Below, in pieces: positions 32,069-42,544 of a DNA stretch of 64,000 nucleotides; position 1 is the first letter of the stretch, and every line of letters starts with the position of its first letter. This DNA is from Methylovulum sp. GTDB taxonomy: Bacteria > Pseudomonadota > Gammaproteobacteria > Methylococcales > Methylomonadaceae. The notes below the pieces were generated by a model. It searched no databases, was not told where the DNA came from, and worked only from the letters and a program-made list of their open reading frames with translations. The DNA lies in assembly GCF_028687615.1 (NCBI RefSeq), contig NZ_JAQTZU010000011.1, forward strand, positions 1 to 64,000. The letters run 5' to 3'. The position numbers and the translations under genes were made by a program.

Positions 32069-32142
32069 TGGAGGCTGCGGCCGGAATCGAACCGGCGTAG
32101 ATGGCTTTGCAGGCCACTGCATAACCATTTTGCTACGCAGCC
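32069..32142 (-). tRNA. tRNA-Cys (anticodon GCA)
   Basis: Minus strand GGCTGCGTAGCAAAATGGTTATGCAGTGGCCTGCAAAGCCATCTACGCCGGTTCGATTCCGGCCGCAGCCTCCA; anticodon loop CTGCAAA, encoded CCA. Confidence 0.95.
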
Positions 32143-32154
32143 ATATCTCGAAAT

Positions 32155-32182
32155 AAAAAAGCCGCGAGGTTCGCGGCTTTTT
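32155..32182 (-). terminator. Terminator between tRNA-Gly and tRNA-Cys
   Basis: Minus strand GCCGCGA-ACC-TCGCGGC-TTTTTT. Confidence 0.75.
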
Positions 32183-32190
32183 GAATTTAT

Positions 32191-32265
32191 TGGAGCGGGA
32201 AACGAGATTCGAACTCGCGACCCCAACCTTGGCAAGGTTGTGCTCTACCACTGAGCTATTCCCGC
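32191..32265 (-). tRNA. tRNA-Gly (anticodon GCC)
   Basis: Minus strand GCGGGAATAGCTCAGTGGTAGAGCACAACCTTGCCAAGGTTGGGGTCGCGAGTTCGAATCTCGTTTCCCGCTCCA. Confidence 0.96.
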
Positions 32266-32320
32266 ACTGGAATTTATCTTTGTAATTATAAAGATTTTAT
32301 TATTAACGTCAACTTAATTT

Positions 32321-32836
32321 TTACTGAACATCAATCGACAAAGCCCAACCTGAATTGCCTTTGCACTCGCCTTCTTCAATTTGAACCTTCGAGTAGGCAT
32401 TTTTCTTGCCGTAGGCATCTTGTAATTCAAGAATAGTCACAGCGGTTCCTTGTGGCATGTGTTGGCAAGCACCATTTCTATCGGCTTCTTCGGTGTCATC
32501 ATACGCAGCGATGGTGCCAGGTACCGCCACTAAACGAACAGTTGCATCTTTATCATAGGCGTTCGCGCTTTTTAATACATATTGTTGACCCACAACAAGA
32601 TTTTTAATGACTGGGCCCGAAACTGTTTTTGAATCACCACCGCCCATCATCATTATGATTATGATTATGATTATGATTATAAGAAGAGCGACACCGCCCA
32701 CTGCACCCAAAAATACTTTTGGATTTTTATCTTTTAAGTCCATTAGATTGGAAAGAATGTTGTCCGCAACCCTTTTTGGCACTTCCGGTGTGGCAGTATT
32801 TTCTACAGTTTGGTTTTCGTTTTCTTCATTGCTCAT
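32321..32836 (-). CDS. Single-TM protein, possible SH3-like C-terminal domain; TM encoded by a microsatellite
   Basis: 171 aa; GGVALLIIIIIIIIIMMMGGG TM, acidic N-terminus. Confidence 0.7.
   Translation of the reverse strand: MSNEENENQTVENTATPEVPKRVADNILSNLMDLKDKNPKVFLGAVGGVALLIIIIIIIIIMMMGGGDSKTVSGPVIKNLVVGQQYVLKSANAYDKDATVRLVAVPGTIAAYDDTEEADRNGACQHMPQGTAVTILELQDAYGKKNAYSKVQIEEGECKGNSGWALSIDVQ
32652..32680. repeat. Hexanucleotide microsatellite (ATTATG)n inside CDS
   Basis: Four full copies plus a partial copy read directly. Confidence 0.9.
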
Positions 32837-33273
32837 TTTTCATCCTCACGATAGTTCAGTTTTATTTATTATATTTATACATCATTGCTGGAAGCGTTTT
32901 TTTCGCGTTTCCCATGCAAGCTTGCGCTTCAACAATCCCTTAACTTTAAGTAGTTAGATGAATAATTGATAACCACTTGTTCCTCCAACTTACCACGATG
33001 CCAATTCTTTTCAAGTGCATTAGGGCTATTAATTATTATTTATTCTGGCTGATAAGGCGATTTCCAAGAGATTTCCAAGAATGGATGCACCCAAATCACC
33101 CAGGATTTTTTCTCATTTTCAAGGCGTAAAAATAGGCACATAGCGGATTATGTAACTGTTTTTACAACGCAGACGCTGTCCATGTATGGACAAGGATCGC
33201 AGCGACAAATGGGCGAAAAGACTAGCGGGTTGGGTATATTCTTCACCGGAAATCGCCTAAAGTATCGACTTTT

Positions 33274-34836
33274 TTATTCGTTGTCCATTTTCTTTTTTTC
33301 GGGCGATTTCGTGCATTCAAATTGCCAATATCCCAGACCAATGTTTTTTTTGTTTTTCAAAGCGATATTAAATTCCTCATGTTCAATGAACAGGCGGATC
33401 ATATCACCTGTTTTGAGTATGAAGGTATCGGTGATCAAATAGCTTTTTGATTCTTGATCTTTTACCTGATAAAAAAGTGCTTTTTTAAAAACTTCGTTGC
33501 TTCCCGTGTTTATAGGGAAATAATTGACGGCTATGGCATTGGCAGTCAACAACGCCATACCAAAATTGAGCTTGCCATTCTCTTTCTCTACGACAAGCCT
33601 ATCGACAATGCCTAATCCGCGCCTATTGACCGGGGCATCGGCTTTTCTAAAACTGACCAGGCTACCAACCGACAAAACCCCCGGTTTTTTAAAGATACAT
33701 GACAAATGCCGGTTCGAAACTGACTGGGCGATAAACTCCAACTCGTCTTCCTCCGATACATCAAGCGTTTTCTGTAACTTGTAGGTGGCCGTCAAACCGA
33801 TAGCGATGTAACGGTCTAATCTGTCGCCAAATAGCGAAGCACTTTCATGAGGAATTCCCGACCATCTTTGTTTAAGGTAATTGAGCAATTCTACGGTTAG
33901 CATTTCGGGCGAGCTGCCCATTATGTTTAATGCGGCAAATCTTGATTCTGAGATGTTAAAACCGGTTTTTTTTGTATCTAGTGCCGGATATAACGCGGTA
34001 AAATCAACATAGAACCTGATCGAATCAGATTGGATAGCATCCCCTGCCTGAAAGAAGGGTGGTTTATCCTCATCAGCCAAAATAACACATTGCCTGAGCT
34101 GGCCAATAACAGGTTGGCTTTTAAAACTTATAAGTGAACTCAATGTCTGTGTAAAACTATAAACCAACTTAATTTCCCGTTGCATCAAACCTTTAGGATC
34201 TGCAAGCAATAACAAAATAGTTTCGATATAAATCTCTTCAGGGCTACTGGTTTTATTCGCGGGATTGACATCATCATTCAGCGCGATTTGCGTCGTTTGT
34301 TTTTTGAGCCTGATACTGAGCTTGTATAACGAATGAATATCCATCCATATCCAGTCAGGCACAGCCATACCCATTATAAAATAGCTTTTGACAATTTCGC
34401 TTAAGCCCTTGATGCAACGCTGTATCGACAACGGGGTATTTTTACCCTGGAACCAGCTTACCGATTGGGCGGTAAATTCTTTCAACGCAATCCAATAACT
34501 CAAGGTAAATTCTTTCTCAAGGGCAACCAAAAATCTTAACGTTTTCTTTTCACTTTCTTCTTTAGGAAAATCAGTCTTCATCAACCTTGAACGCAAATAT
34601 TCTTCGATAGCAAGAAAACTCGACCTTAATTTTTCCAGGGTATCCAAGCGCAATTGCGCGGGCATTTTTATGCCATTGAGACCGGTAATATAGTCATATA
34701 CCAATCTTGAGGCCAATAGGGGATTGGCAATTGGCAAATTAGATATCCATTGTTCCAAAATTTTTTCATCAAACTCCTTCAGCCGCTGAGGACTGTTTTC
34801 TTGCTTTGGAATGACTAGAAAAAATGAATGTTTCAA
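33274..34836 (-). CDS. Hypothetical protein (520 aa), possible PilZ-like C-terminal region
   Basis: Long ORF; C-terminal VGSLVSFRKADAPVNRRGLGIVDRL only weakly suggests a PilZ-like/barrel domain. Confidence 0.55.
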   Translation of the reverse strand: MKHSFFLVIPKQENSPQRLKEFDEKILEQWISNLPIANPLLASRLVYDYITGLNGIKMPAQLRLDTLEKLRSSFLAIEEYLRSRLMKTDFPKEESEKKTLRFLVALEKEFTLSYWIALKEFTAQSVSWFQGKNTPLSIQRCIKGLSEIVKSYFIMGMAVPDWIWMDIHSLYKLSIRLKKQTTQIALNDDVNPANKTSSPEEIYIETILLLLADPKGLMQREIKLVYSFTQTLSSLISFKSQPVIGQLRQCVILADEDKPPFFQAGDAIQSDSIRFYVDFTALYPALDTKKTGFNISESRFAALNIMGSSPEMLTVELLNYLKQRWSGIPHESASLFGDRLDRYIAIGLTATYKLQKTLDVSEEDELEFIAQSVSNRHLSCIFKKPGVLSVGSLVSFRKADAPVNRRGLGIVDRLVVEKENGKLNFGMALLTANAIAVNYFPINTGSNEVFKKALFYQVKDQESKSYLITDTFILKTGDMIRLFIEHEEFNIALKNKKNIGLGYWQFECTKSPEKKKMDNE

Positions 34837-34919
34837 TTAATTATCCACCCGGTTTTTTGAGAAATGGTTGCCTGAACATAATCTTAAGAAATATCAAGCC
34901 TAAATTAGGTGTAAGCTCA

Positions 34920-35723
34920 TCAAACGCCGCCTTTTCTGCTCATCATGCCTTTTGATGGATTGTAGCCTATGATAGCCAAGGTCATGAACACTATAAATGC
35001 AACCAGCGTATAAACAAATGCGTATTGGTTAATTTGTCCATACAAGGCGAAGCGGATCAGCTCAACCGTTTGCGAAAACGGGTTATATTGCGCCAGATTG
35101 TGTAACAAAATGCTGGATTCTTTTAACTTCCATAAAGGATACAAGGCGGTTGACATAAAAAACATCGGGAAAATGACAAAATTCATCACGCCGGCAAAGT
35201 TTTCGAGCTGCTTAATAAATGATGACAACAATAAACCTAATGCCCCTAACATCAAACCTGACAGCATCAACGCCGGCAAAACCCACAGATAGCCTTGCCA
35301 GGGCGCATGGATGTCGTAAGCCCAAGCAATCGCTAAAAATACATACACTTGCAAGATGGAAACCCCCGCACCCGCCAGCAATTTACTGAGCAGTAAAAAC
35401 CAACGCGGCAATGGACACACCATGAGGATACGCATACTGCCCATTTCACGGTCATAGACCATCGACAAAGAACTTTGCATGCCGTTGAACAACTGGATCA
35501 TGCCGCATAAACCGGGTGTGATATACACTTCATACAAAATATACGTTTCGTAAGGCGGGCTGATTGCCAAACCCAATGCCGCCCTAAATCCGGCGGCAAA
35601 CACAAATAGCCAAACCAAAGGCCTGACCAATGCTGACACAAAACGTTCGCGCTGGGTGACGAACCGCCACAGCTCACGTCCAACAATTCCCCACATCGCC
35701 CGCCAATAATGGACTATCCTCAC
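34920..35723 (-). CDS. ABC-2 type permease (PQQ-dependent dehydrogenase-associated transporter)
   Basis: 267 aa ABC-2 membrane protein in operon with ATPase, beta-propeller and binding protein. Confidence 0.85.
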   Translation of the reverse strand: MRIVHYWRAMWGIVGRELWRFVTQRERFVSALVRPLVWLFVFAAGFRAALGLAISPPYETYILYEVYITPGLCGMIQLFNGMQSSLSMVYDREMGSMRILMVCPLPRWFLLLSKLLAGAGVSILQVYVFLAIAWAYDIHAPWQGYLWVLPALMLSGLMLGALGLLLSSFIKQLENFAGVMNFVIFPMFFMSTALYPLWKLKESSILLHNLAQYNPFSQTVELIRFALYGQINQYAFVYTLVAFIVFMTLAIIGYNPSKGMMSRKGGV

Positions 35724-36481
35724 GCCGCTTCCCCTTGCGTCAAGTGATGGAACGCATCTTTAACCAACGTTGTCCCGGTCACTTGCAAAATGTCATCTAC
35801 AGCACCATTGGCTTTGATCTGGCCCTTATGCAAAACCAGCAAATGGTCGTTTGGGTAAATTTCATCAATTAAATGAGTCGCCCATAACACGGCAAGCCCC
35901 TTGTCTTGGCTGAGTTGATGGACATATTCAACTATCGCCTGCCGGCTTGGCACATCCAAGCCGACGGTAGGTTCATCCAGCAACAATAAGGATGGCTCGT
36001 GCAACAAAGCGCGGGCGATTTCTACGCGGCGTTTGTGTCCACCATTGAGCTGGCGGACTTTTTCAAACCGCCTGTCCCACATAGTGAGCCGCTCCAATTC
36101 CTGCTGGATACGCTGGTCAGCCTGCTTGCCGCCCATGCCGTGCAAAGCGGTGTGGTAACGCAAATTGCCGATGACTGACAAATCCATGTCCAAGGTGGTT
36201 TGCTGGAAAACAATGCCCAGTTTCGCCAAAGCCTTGCCAGTTTGTTGTTTCAGGTCGAAACCGCATAATTCGATACGCCCGTCATGGCTGTCATACAAAC
36301 GGGTGATCAAGGAAAACAAGGTGCTTTTGCCAGCCCCGTTAGGCCCTAGCAACACCGTGCATTCACCGGAACGGATTTGGAAACCGACGCTGTCCAGGGC
36401 TTTTTTACCGCCGTAGGAAAAACTTAAGTTTTCGACAGATAAGGCGATGGCTGGCTTCATGGTTTTACTGCGACACCCCAA
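35720..36481 (-). CDS. ABC transporter ATP-binding protein (PQQ-associated system)
   Basis: [43 protein letters not shown]. Confidence 0.9.
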   Translation of the reverse strand: MGCRSKTMKPAIALSVENLSFSYGGKKALDSVGFQIRSGECTVLLGPNGAGKSTLFSLITRLYDSHDGRIELCGFDLKQQTGKALAKLGIVFQQTTLDMDLSVIGNLRYHTALHGMGGKQADQRIQQELERLTMWDRRFEKVRQLNGGHKRRVEIARALLHEPSLLLLDEPTVGLDVPSRQAIVEYVHQLSQDKGLAVLWATHLIDEIYPNDHLLVLHKGQIKANGAVDDILQVTGTTLVKDAFHHLTQGEAA

Positions 36482-37416
36482 GGATAAGTGCCGACCCCCA
36501 CCGATTTGGTCACGGTTAGGCTTTCAAGATCAATGATCGACATATCATTGCTTACGCCATTGGTCGTGTACAGGCGTTTTTGGTCGGGCGAAAAGGCCAG
36601 ATTCCACACCCGCGAACCGACCAGGAGCATTTTTTCGACTTCGAAGGTTTGGGCATTGATCACGGCAACACGGTTGGCAGGGCCTAAAGCGACATAGCCT
36701 CTGCGCCGCTCTTTGTCGATGACGATGCCGACGGGCTGGATTTTGTCGGAAGTCACTCCCGTAGCCTCAAATTTAACCGTCTTGATGGCTTGCTTCGTTT
36801 TGACGTCCAAAATCATCAACGTCCCCGCCATTTCGGAAGTCACCCACAATTGCTGGCTGTCGGCGGTGAAGGCAACTGCGCGCGGGCGTGGGTCAACCAG
36901 CGTGTTTTCGCTGATTTCATGGGTTTTAGTCGTTATCCAATGCACCATGTTGGTTGTTTCGGAAGCACTGACCAACCATTGGTTATCGGGGCTGACGGTA
37001 ATCCCTTCCGGCTCGACACCGACTTTAATCCGTTTGAAGGCTTTCTTTTTGGCAATGTCTATCGCCGTGACCATGCTGTCATCTTCATTGGAAACATAGA
37101 GCTTGTCGCCAGCAGGATTCAGCGCGAAAGTTTCAGGATCTTCGCCGGATGGCAAGCGTCCGGCTTCCTTTAGGGTTTGCGTATCAATAATTTTGATGGT
37201 GTTGTCGTCACTGGTGGCGACATATAAAAACTTGTAGTCAGGGCTAATGGCAATGCCTCGTGGACGTTGGCCCACCGGCACGGTTTTTAACAACTTACCT
37301 TCGATAGGATCGACAACAGCCAAGGCATTATCTTTTTCCAACGTGAGAAACACCGTTTCTGCGGCAACAATGACCGAAAATGCCAACAAAAAGCAAGTCA
37401 AAAGTGTTTTTATCAT
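36457..37416 (-). CDS. YVTN-family beta-propeller protein (PQQ-associated), exported
   Basis: Signal peptide MIKTLLTCFLLAFSVIVAAE; repeated SPDxxxLYVATSDD/ IDTQTL motifs. Confidence 0.88.
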   Translation of the reverse strand: MIKTLLTCFLLAFSVIVAAETVFLTLEKDNALAVVDPIEGKLLKTVPVGQRPRGIAISPDYKFLYVATSDDNTIKIIDTQTLKEAGRLPSGEDPETFALNPAGDKLYVSNEDDSMVTAIDIAKKKAFKRIKVGVEPEGITVSPDNQWLVSASETTNMVHWITTKTHEISENTLVDPRPRAVAFTADSQQLWVTSEMAGTLMILDVKTKQAIKTVKFEATGVTSDKIQPVGIVIDKERRRGYVALGPANRVAVINAQTFEVEKMLLVGSRVWNLAFSPDQKRLYTTNGVSNDMSIIDLESLTVTKSVGVGTYPWGVAVKP

Positions 37417-37418
37417 AA

Positions 37419-38597
37419 TTAATCCTTCCATTGACAATGTGTTTCGGGTTGGTCAAAACCCAGCGTGTCCAGTTCCGTCCTGGGATGCAAAAAACCTTCG
37501 ACAGGAGCCACTGCGACCAATGATCGAGGTGCCGCCAACAACACGGGTTGGCGAAGCTGACCATCCCAAGCCCTGAAGGACAGCGGATTGCCTTTATAGC
37601 CCTGCAAGGCGAACTGGTCGCTGAGCAGATAGGCTTTAATTGGCCCCAACTCATTGGATTTAGTTCGTGTCGCCGCCTCGCCAATAGCCCTTGCCGCCAG
37701 ATACGCGGCGTAATCTTCTTCTTCCGGCCAACGCCCGGCCAGATCTTTGAAGCGGTTTTGAAGCTGGGTCGCGCCCCATTGATCATGAGTGTGGTGCCAA
37801 GCCGTGGCGACCAGGCCTTGGGTGCCGATAACAGGCCTGGGCAACCAAGTGCGGTAATCCAGATATTCGCCGAACATGCCTTGCTCATCGGCAACCACCA
37901 GCACATCGTAATCATCAACTTGGCTGAACACCGCGACATCGGACTGGGCGGTGCGCCGCGCATCGAAGCTGTGCTCCCAAGTTTTCTCGACAACAATGTC
38001 CATATTAAACCGTTTGGCGGAACGTTTGATGGCTTCGACAAATAAACGGTCTTCAGGTGTATTGCCAATCACCAAAAACCATTTTGTCCAGCGTTTTTTC
38101 ATCATGTATTGCCCCAGTGCATCTGCCCGCATGGCGCGGTCAGGCAACAAATGCAGGACATTGCCACGGCATTGCCCGTTACGCAAATCATCATCGACCG
38201 TCGTGGCATCAAATATCAGCATCTGCTTGGCGACGGGCATATCGGCCAGCTTGAGCAGCGACTCCGCAGGTAAATTGCTTATGACATAACGGAATTTATC
38301 GGCAATATTTTTAGTAAAAACATCTACAACATTACCGTCCACCGGTACAATAAACTTTTTTAGAATGAATTGCTGGTTGGTAAATTTTCCGGTGGTGTTG
38401 TTGTCACTGATTGCCAGCTCAGCTCCAAAAATACCTTTGTTTTTGATAAAAAGGTCTACATTGGAGAAGGATGGAGGCGGTATTTTTTCTTGTGTTAAAT
38501 AAGCAATATCAATAACTTGATTGTTCTTGGCAAAGGCCGTCACAAAAAATAAACTAAAAAACAAAGCTATAATGTGAAATATTACCTTAGATATCAC
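37419..38597 (-). CDS. ABC transporter substrate-binding protein (PQQ-dependent alcohol dehydrogenase system)
   Basis: 392 aa; signal peptide; periplasmic branched-chain-type binding fold; cluster context. Confidence 0.82.
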   Translation of the reverse strand: MISKVIFHIIALFFSLFFVTAFAKNNQVIDIAYLTQEKIPPPSFSNVDLFIKNKGIFGAELAISDNNTTGKFTNQQFILKKFIVPVDGNVVDVFTKNIADKFRYVISNLPAESLLKLADMPVAKQMLIFDATTVDDDLRNGQCRGNVLHLLPDRAMRADALGQYMMKKRWTKWFLVIGNTPEDRLFVEAIKRSAKRFNMDIVVEKTWEHSFDARRTAQSDVAVFSQVDDYDVLVVADEQGMFGEYLDYRTWLPRPVIGTQGLVATAWHHTHDQWGATQLQNRFKDLAGRWPEEEDYAAYLAARAIGEAATRTKSNELGPIKAYLLSDQFALQGYKGNPLSFRAWDGQLRQPVLLAAPRSLVAVAPVEGFLHPRTELDTLGFDQPETHCQWKD

Positions 38598-38754
38598 TTG
38601 AACTTTCCTTACTATAAGAGATTTATCGGTAACAATTCTAGTCGATTCGCAAAATTTTTTTTAACCTTGTTAAAAAACTGCCCCAAACCCAATTGGAACT
38701 TTCTTTTTACACTACACTTTACGGGAGCTTTTGCCCCTTTAGGACTGTTCACTT

Positions 38755-39150
38755 ATGATTGACTTTGATAACGATTTGGATGTGTTGTTTAATGCTGATT
38801 TTCCTGAGGATTTGGTCAAAAATCATCGCATTGCCACACGTTACGTACGAGAAGACATTGACGCATCGGTCAGTTACCTGGACTGGTTTAACCGCAAGAT
38901 AGTATTTGCCGTTAAACTGATCGACATCACCAGTAAAGGCGCGCTGATTGAATCTGAAAAAAAGCTCAAGATTAATCAAACCTTGATTCTGAATTTGCAA
39001 TTTAAAGCCGGAAAATCGTTTGTGATCAAAGCCAAAATCGTGCGTATCGCCGCCAATACCAACAATCAATTTGGCGTGAAGTTTGACAAATATAACAATG
39101 AATTAGGCGATTATCTTTTCGACACCCAAACCAAGCTGGTGTTTAAATAG
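38755..39150 (+). CDS. PilZ domain-containing protein
   Basis: RVREDIDASVSYLDW-type start, LIDITSKGALIES, FGVKFDKYN; short PilZ-like ORF. Confidence 0.65.
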   Translation: MIDFDNDLDVLFNADFPEDLVKNHRIATRYVREDIDASVSYLDWFNRKIVFAVKLIDITSKGALIESEKKLKINQTLILNLQFKAGKSFVIKAKIVRIAANTNNQFGVKFDKYNNELGDYLFDTQTKLVFK

Positions 39151-39151
39151 C

Positions 39152-39976
39152 ATGGCCGGGATTATCCTAAGCCAAATTACCGTTTATCCGGTGAAATCAC
39201 TGGCGGGTATCAACGTCCCCTCTTGGCCTGTTACGGCCACGGGCTTACGGTACGACCGGCAATGGATGCTTATCGACGCCACCGGGCAATTTCTCAGCCA
39301 ACGCCGTTTAGCCGCGATGGCCTTGATCAAAACCGCCTTAACTGACCGGCATCTGATCTTATCCGCCCCAGGCAAAACGGATTTACATCTACCCGTATCA
39401 CCCGCCCTCGGCATCACAGTAGCTTGCACTATCTGGGAAGACCAATGCACCGCCCGTCATGTGTCCACAGATGCCGATGAATGGCTAAGTGATTTTTTAC
39501 AACAAGAGTGCCGCTTGGTTTATCTGCCGGAAGATGAGATCCGCACCGTCGACCCTGATTATGCAAAGGCAAGTGATCAAACCGCTTTTTCTGATGGCTT
39601 CCCGTTTCTGCTGGTTTCGGAAAACTCCCTGGCCTGCCTGAATGAAGCCATGCAATTAGCTATGAGCATGGCGCGTTTCCGGCCGAATTTGGTGGTTTCC
39701 GGTTGCGCGGGCTATGCCGAAGACAGTTGGCGGGAAATCCGCATCGGCGCCATTGACTTCAGATTACCCAAACCCTGCTCCCGTTGCTCCGTACCCACCG
39801 TCGATCCAAACACCGCACAAACCGGCAAAGAACCGTTGACCACCCTGAACCGCACCCGCAAATGGCAGAACAAAGTCTACTTTGGACAAAACGCCTTGCA
39901 CAACCAAACTGGGAGTTTGGCAGTCGGCGATGTGGTCACGGTGACGCGGTCGGGCGACAAACAACCGCCAATTTAA
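39152..39976 (+). CDS. MOSC domain-containing protein (YcbX-like)
   Basis: ITVYPVKSLAGINVPSWPVTATGLRYDRQWMLID, RFRPNLVVSG, CSRCSVPTVDP. Confidence 0.9.
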   Translation: MAGIILSQITVYPVKSLAGINVPSWPVTATGLRYDRQWMLIDATGQFLSQRRLAAMALIKTALTDRHLILSAPGKTDLHLPVSPALGITVACTIWEDQCTARHVSTDADEWLSDFLQQECRLVYLPEDEIRTVDPDYAKASDQTAFSDGFPFLLVSENSLACLNEAMQLAMSMARFRPNLVVSGCAGYAEDSWREIRIGAIDFRLPKPCSRCSVPTVDPNTAQTGKEPLTTLNRTRKWQNKVYFGQNALHNQTGSLAVGDVVTVTRSGDKQPPI

Positions 39977-40671
39977 TTTTGTCCCCGCTCGTACCAGCCG
40001 TAATACAGCAACCAAGCCACCAAAAACACCAGATAGCCAGTCCACAAAATATCCGATATAAAATGCCCGCCCGCCGCCATGCGCGACAAGCCCATCACTA
40101 ACCCCGCTGCCAGGGTCAAGGAAAAATACCATGCCTTACGCCTACGCGATAAAAAATACGCGGCAAACAAACTAAAACCCACCGAACAGTGTCCGCACGG
40201 AAAGGATTTATGGGGCGTACCGCCAATTTTCAGCGGCGGGACATAATCATTGTGCCCGCCAAATTCCGTGATGTGCAAGGGTCTAGGCCGCCCCCAATGG
40301 TCTTTGAAGACGAGGTTGACCACCAACCCCGGACCCAATGCGATAACCAACAAAACATACAAAGCGGGTCGGCGCAAAGGCTGTAATTTTGCCAGCCCAA
40401 AACTGGCAACTGCAAGCAACAATGCGCCTATAGCCGTAGCAACCAACACTTTGGGTGCATAGGCAAACAAACCGCGCCATAACCACCAATCGCCCCAAGT
40501 CCAAACGGAATGCCCTTCACCAGACTGATAACCAGATTGATAAACGGGTTGATAAAAAACCGCCGCCACTTGCCGGTCAATATCCGTCAACCAAAATACA
40601 GGTGTCGTGATACCCATCAACAATAGCAGGATCAATAATTCTCGCCAGCGGCGGCTTAAAAGCAAATTCAT
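39973..40671 (-). CDS. PAP2 family phosphatase
   Basis: KDHWGRPRP, FPCGHCSVGF, GLSRMAAGGHFISDI. Confidence 0.9.
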   Translation of the reverse strand: MNLLLSRRWRELLILLLLMGITTPVFWLTDIDRQVAAVFYQPVYQSGYQSGEGHSVWTWGDWWLWRGLFAYAPKVLVATAIGALLLAVASFGLAKLQPLRRPALYVLLVIALGPGLVVNLVFKDHWGRPRPLHITEFGGHNDYVPPLKIGGTPHKSFPCGHCSVGFSLFAAYFLSRRRKAWYFSLTLAAGLVMGLSRMAAGGHFISDILWTGYLVFLVAWLLYYGWYERGQN

Positions 40672-40697
40672 CTTTTGTTCCAGTCAAATCGATACGG

Positions 40698-42275
40698 TTA
40701 TTTTCTCTGAAAATAACGGCTAGAGATAAGCAAAATCAACAATCCCCCCCACAGCAACCCAGGGACTAACCAAAAATAGTCTTGGTAAAACGTCGATTCT
40801 GGATGGCTACGATAAGGGACGCGATACAAACCGGCCCAAGACTGTGCCAACGGCGATTGCTCCAGCACCTCCCCCGATGCCAAGCCCACCGTGGAAATCC
40901 CCGTATTGGTCACCCGCAATACCGGACGGCGAAATTCCACGCCACGCGCCAGCGTCATGTACAAATGCTGGTAAGGTTCCTGCCAAGTGCCGTACCATGA
41001 ATCATTGGTGACATTGACGATGAATTGCGCCCCCAATTGCGCCAACTCCCGCGAGAACGCCGGAAACAAACTCTCGTAACAAATCTGCGCCCCCATTTTA
41101 AACCCGTGCAATGTCAACAACTGTTCAGGCCCTGCCCCACGCGCAAAATGTCCGGTGGCGGGCAACCATTTGCGGATTTGCGGAAAATAGCTTTCGCCGG
41201 GAATAAATTCACCAAACGCCAACAAAATCGACTTGCCGTAATGCGGCGGCACGATCACGCCATTTTCATCCAAAACAAACAAGGAGTTGGTGATTAATTT
41301 GGATGCCGGATCGACGCTGTACGCCCCGGTCAACAACGGCACTTGTTGCCTACGGACAAACTCAGACAAAGCCTGCGATTGCCCGGAAGCCTTAAACCAG
41401 CCGCCCAACAAATACGGGTAAGCGGTTTCCGGCCACATGACAAAATCAATTTTTGCACCCTGATGTGCCGCCATCGCCTCCGCCGTCAGGCTCGTGTAAC
41501 GTTTATAAATAGTATCACGATTATTTTTACCCAATTCCGCCGAGATTTTTTCCTTATTGCTGATACTGGCCTGCACCAACAACGCGTTCAGCTCCGCATC
41601 CGGTTTCGGCAAGCGTGACTTCAACCACAGCCCGCCGCAATTGAGCACCATAAAAACCGCCAGGACACCGCCACAGATGAATTTGCCGGATGGCTGCCGC
41701 CGCTGTTGCCATGCCATCGCCAGCGGCAAATTGGTCAACACCGTCACCGCGCTCAAACCACTGAAACCAATCATTTCCGCCCATTGATAAACCGGAAAAT
41801 CCGCGCCGTACCACGAATAACCAAAATTCCAGTCGAACACCGTGTAAGAGTTCGCCTCGCACAACACGGTGATGACCGCCATCAGCCACAATGACCAGCT
41901 CTCCGACCCGCGCAAAAATCGTCGCCCCAAAAACCAGAACAAACCCGCCACGGGCACATACAAATTGGCAATCAGCGCGTACAGCATCAACCCGACAATC
42001 GCCCAAGGCCAATCCAGATGGGCAAATAGATGCAGCGTCAACGCCACCCAGTTAAAGCCAATCAAGGTGAACACAAACGCAGTCAACAAACCGCCTAACA
42101 AAACCGGTCTGAGCCGGGTTTGCCGCAACCAAAACAACCACAAAGGCACAAAACCAAACAAGGAAGCCCACGGCGGAAACGGGATGTAACTCGTGCCGAT
42201 GAAAATCCCGGACAGGACAGGCAGCAACCACGGGTTGCGGAGAAAAGATAACGCGGGAATCATAAGGTTTGCCAA
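40698..42275 (-). CDS. lnt: Apolipoprotein N-acyltransferase
   Basis: 525 aa; MWPETAYPYLL, ICYESLFP, NVTNDSWYG. Confidence 0.93.
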   Translation of the reverse strand: MANLMIPALSFLRNPWLLPVLSGIFIGTSYIPFPPWASLFGFVPLWLFWLRQTRLRPVLLGGLLTAFVFTLIGFNWVALTLHLFAHLDWPWAIVGLMLYALIANLYVPVAGLFWFLGRRFLRGSESWSLWLMAVITVLCEANSYTVFDWNFGYSWYGADFPVYQWAEMIGFSGLSAVTVLTNLPLAMAWQQRRQPSGKFICGGVLAVFMVLNCGGLWLKSRLPKPDAELNALLVQASISNKEKISAELGKNNRDTIYKRYTSLTAEAMAAHQGAKIDFVMWPETAYPYLLGGWFKASGQSQALSEFVRRQQVPLLTGAYSVDPASKLITNSLFVLDENGVIVPPHYGKSILLAFGEFIPGESYFPQIRKWLPATGHFARGAGPEQLLTLHGFKMGAQICYESLFPAFSRELAQLGAQFIVNVTNDSWYGTWQEPYQHLYMTLARGVEFRRPVLRVTNTGISTVGLASGEVLEQSPLAQSWAGLYRVPYRSHPESTFYQDYFWLVPGLLWGGLLILLISSRYFQRK

Positions 42276-42493
42276 TCAGGGATTTTTTGATTTTGTGGCG
42301 GACAACTTTAGCACAAGCCCCGAATAAGCCGTAAAATGGTTTTGCCTTGGGTTTGCTTTGGGTATCAGTAATCCCGACAGTCATGTGATTGAGGATTCTA
42401 TTGCGGCCCTAGTTTAGACACATGTTCCCAAGCTGAGGTTATCCTAGGGCATAATGGGAATGCGGTACGGGAAACCCTGTCTTCCAGCCATTC

Positions 42494-42544
42494 TCGAAGC
42501 TAGAGCTTCAGTGACCTGGGTTACCAAGCTAGTGCTTGGTAACC
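42494..42544. repeat. Dispersed short hairpins (GAAGCTAGAGCTTC, GGTTACCAAGC..GCTTGGTAACC)
   Basis: GGTTACCAAGC(42519-42529)-TAGT-GCTTGGTAACC(42534-42544), perfect. Confidence 0.75.
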
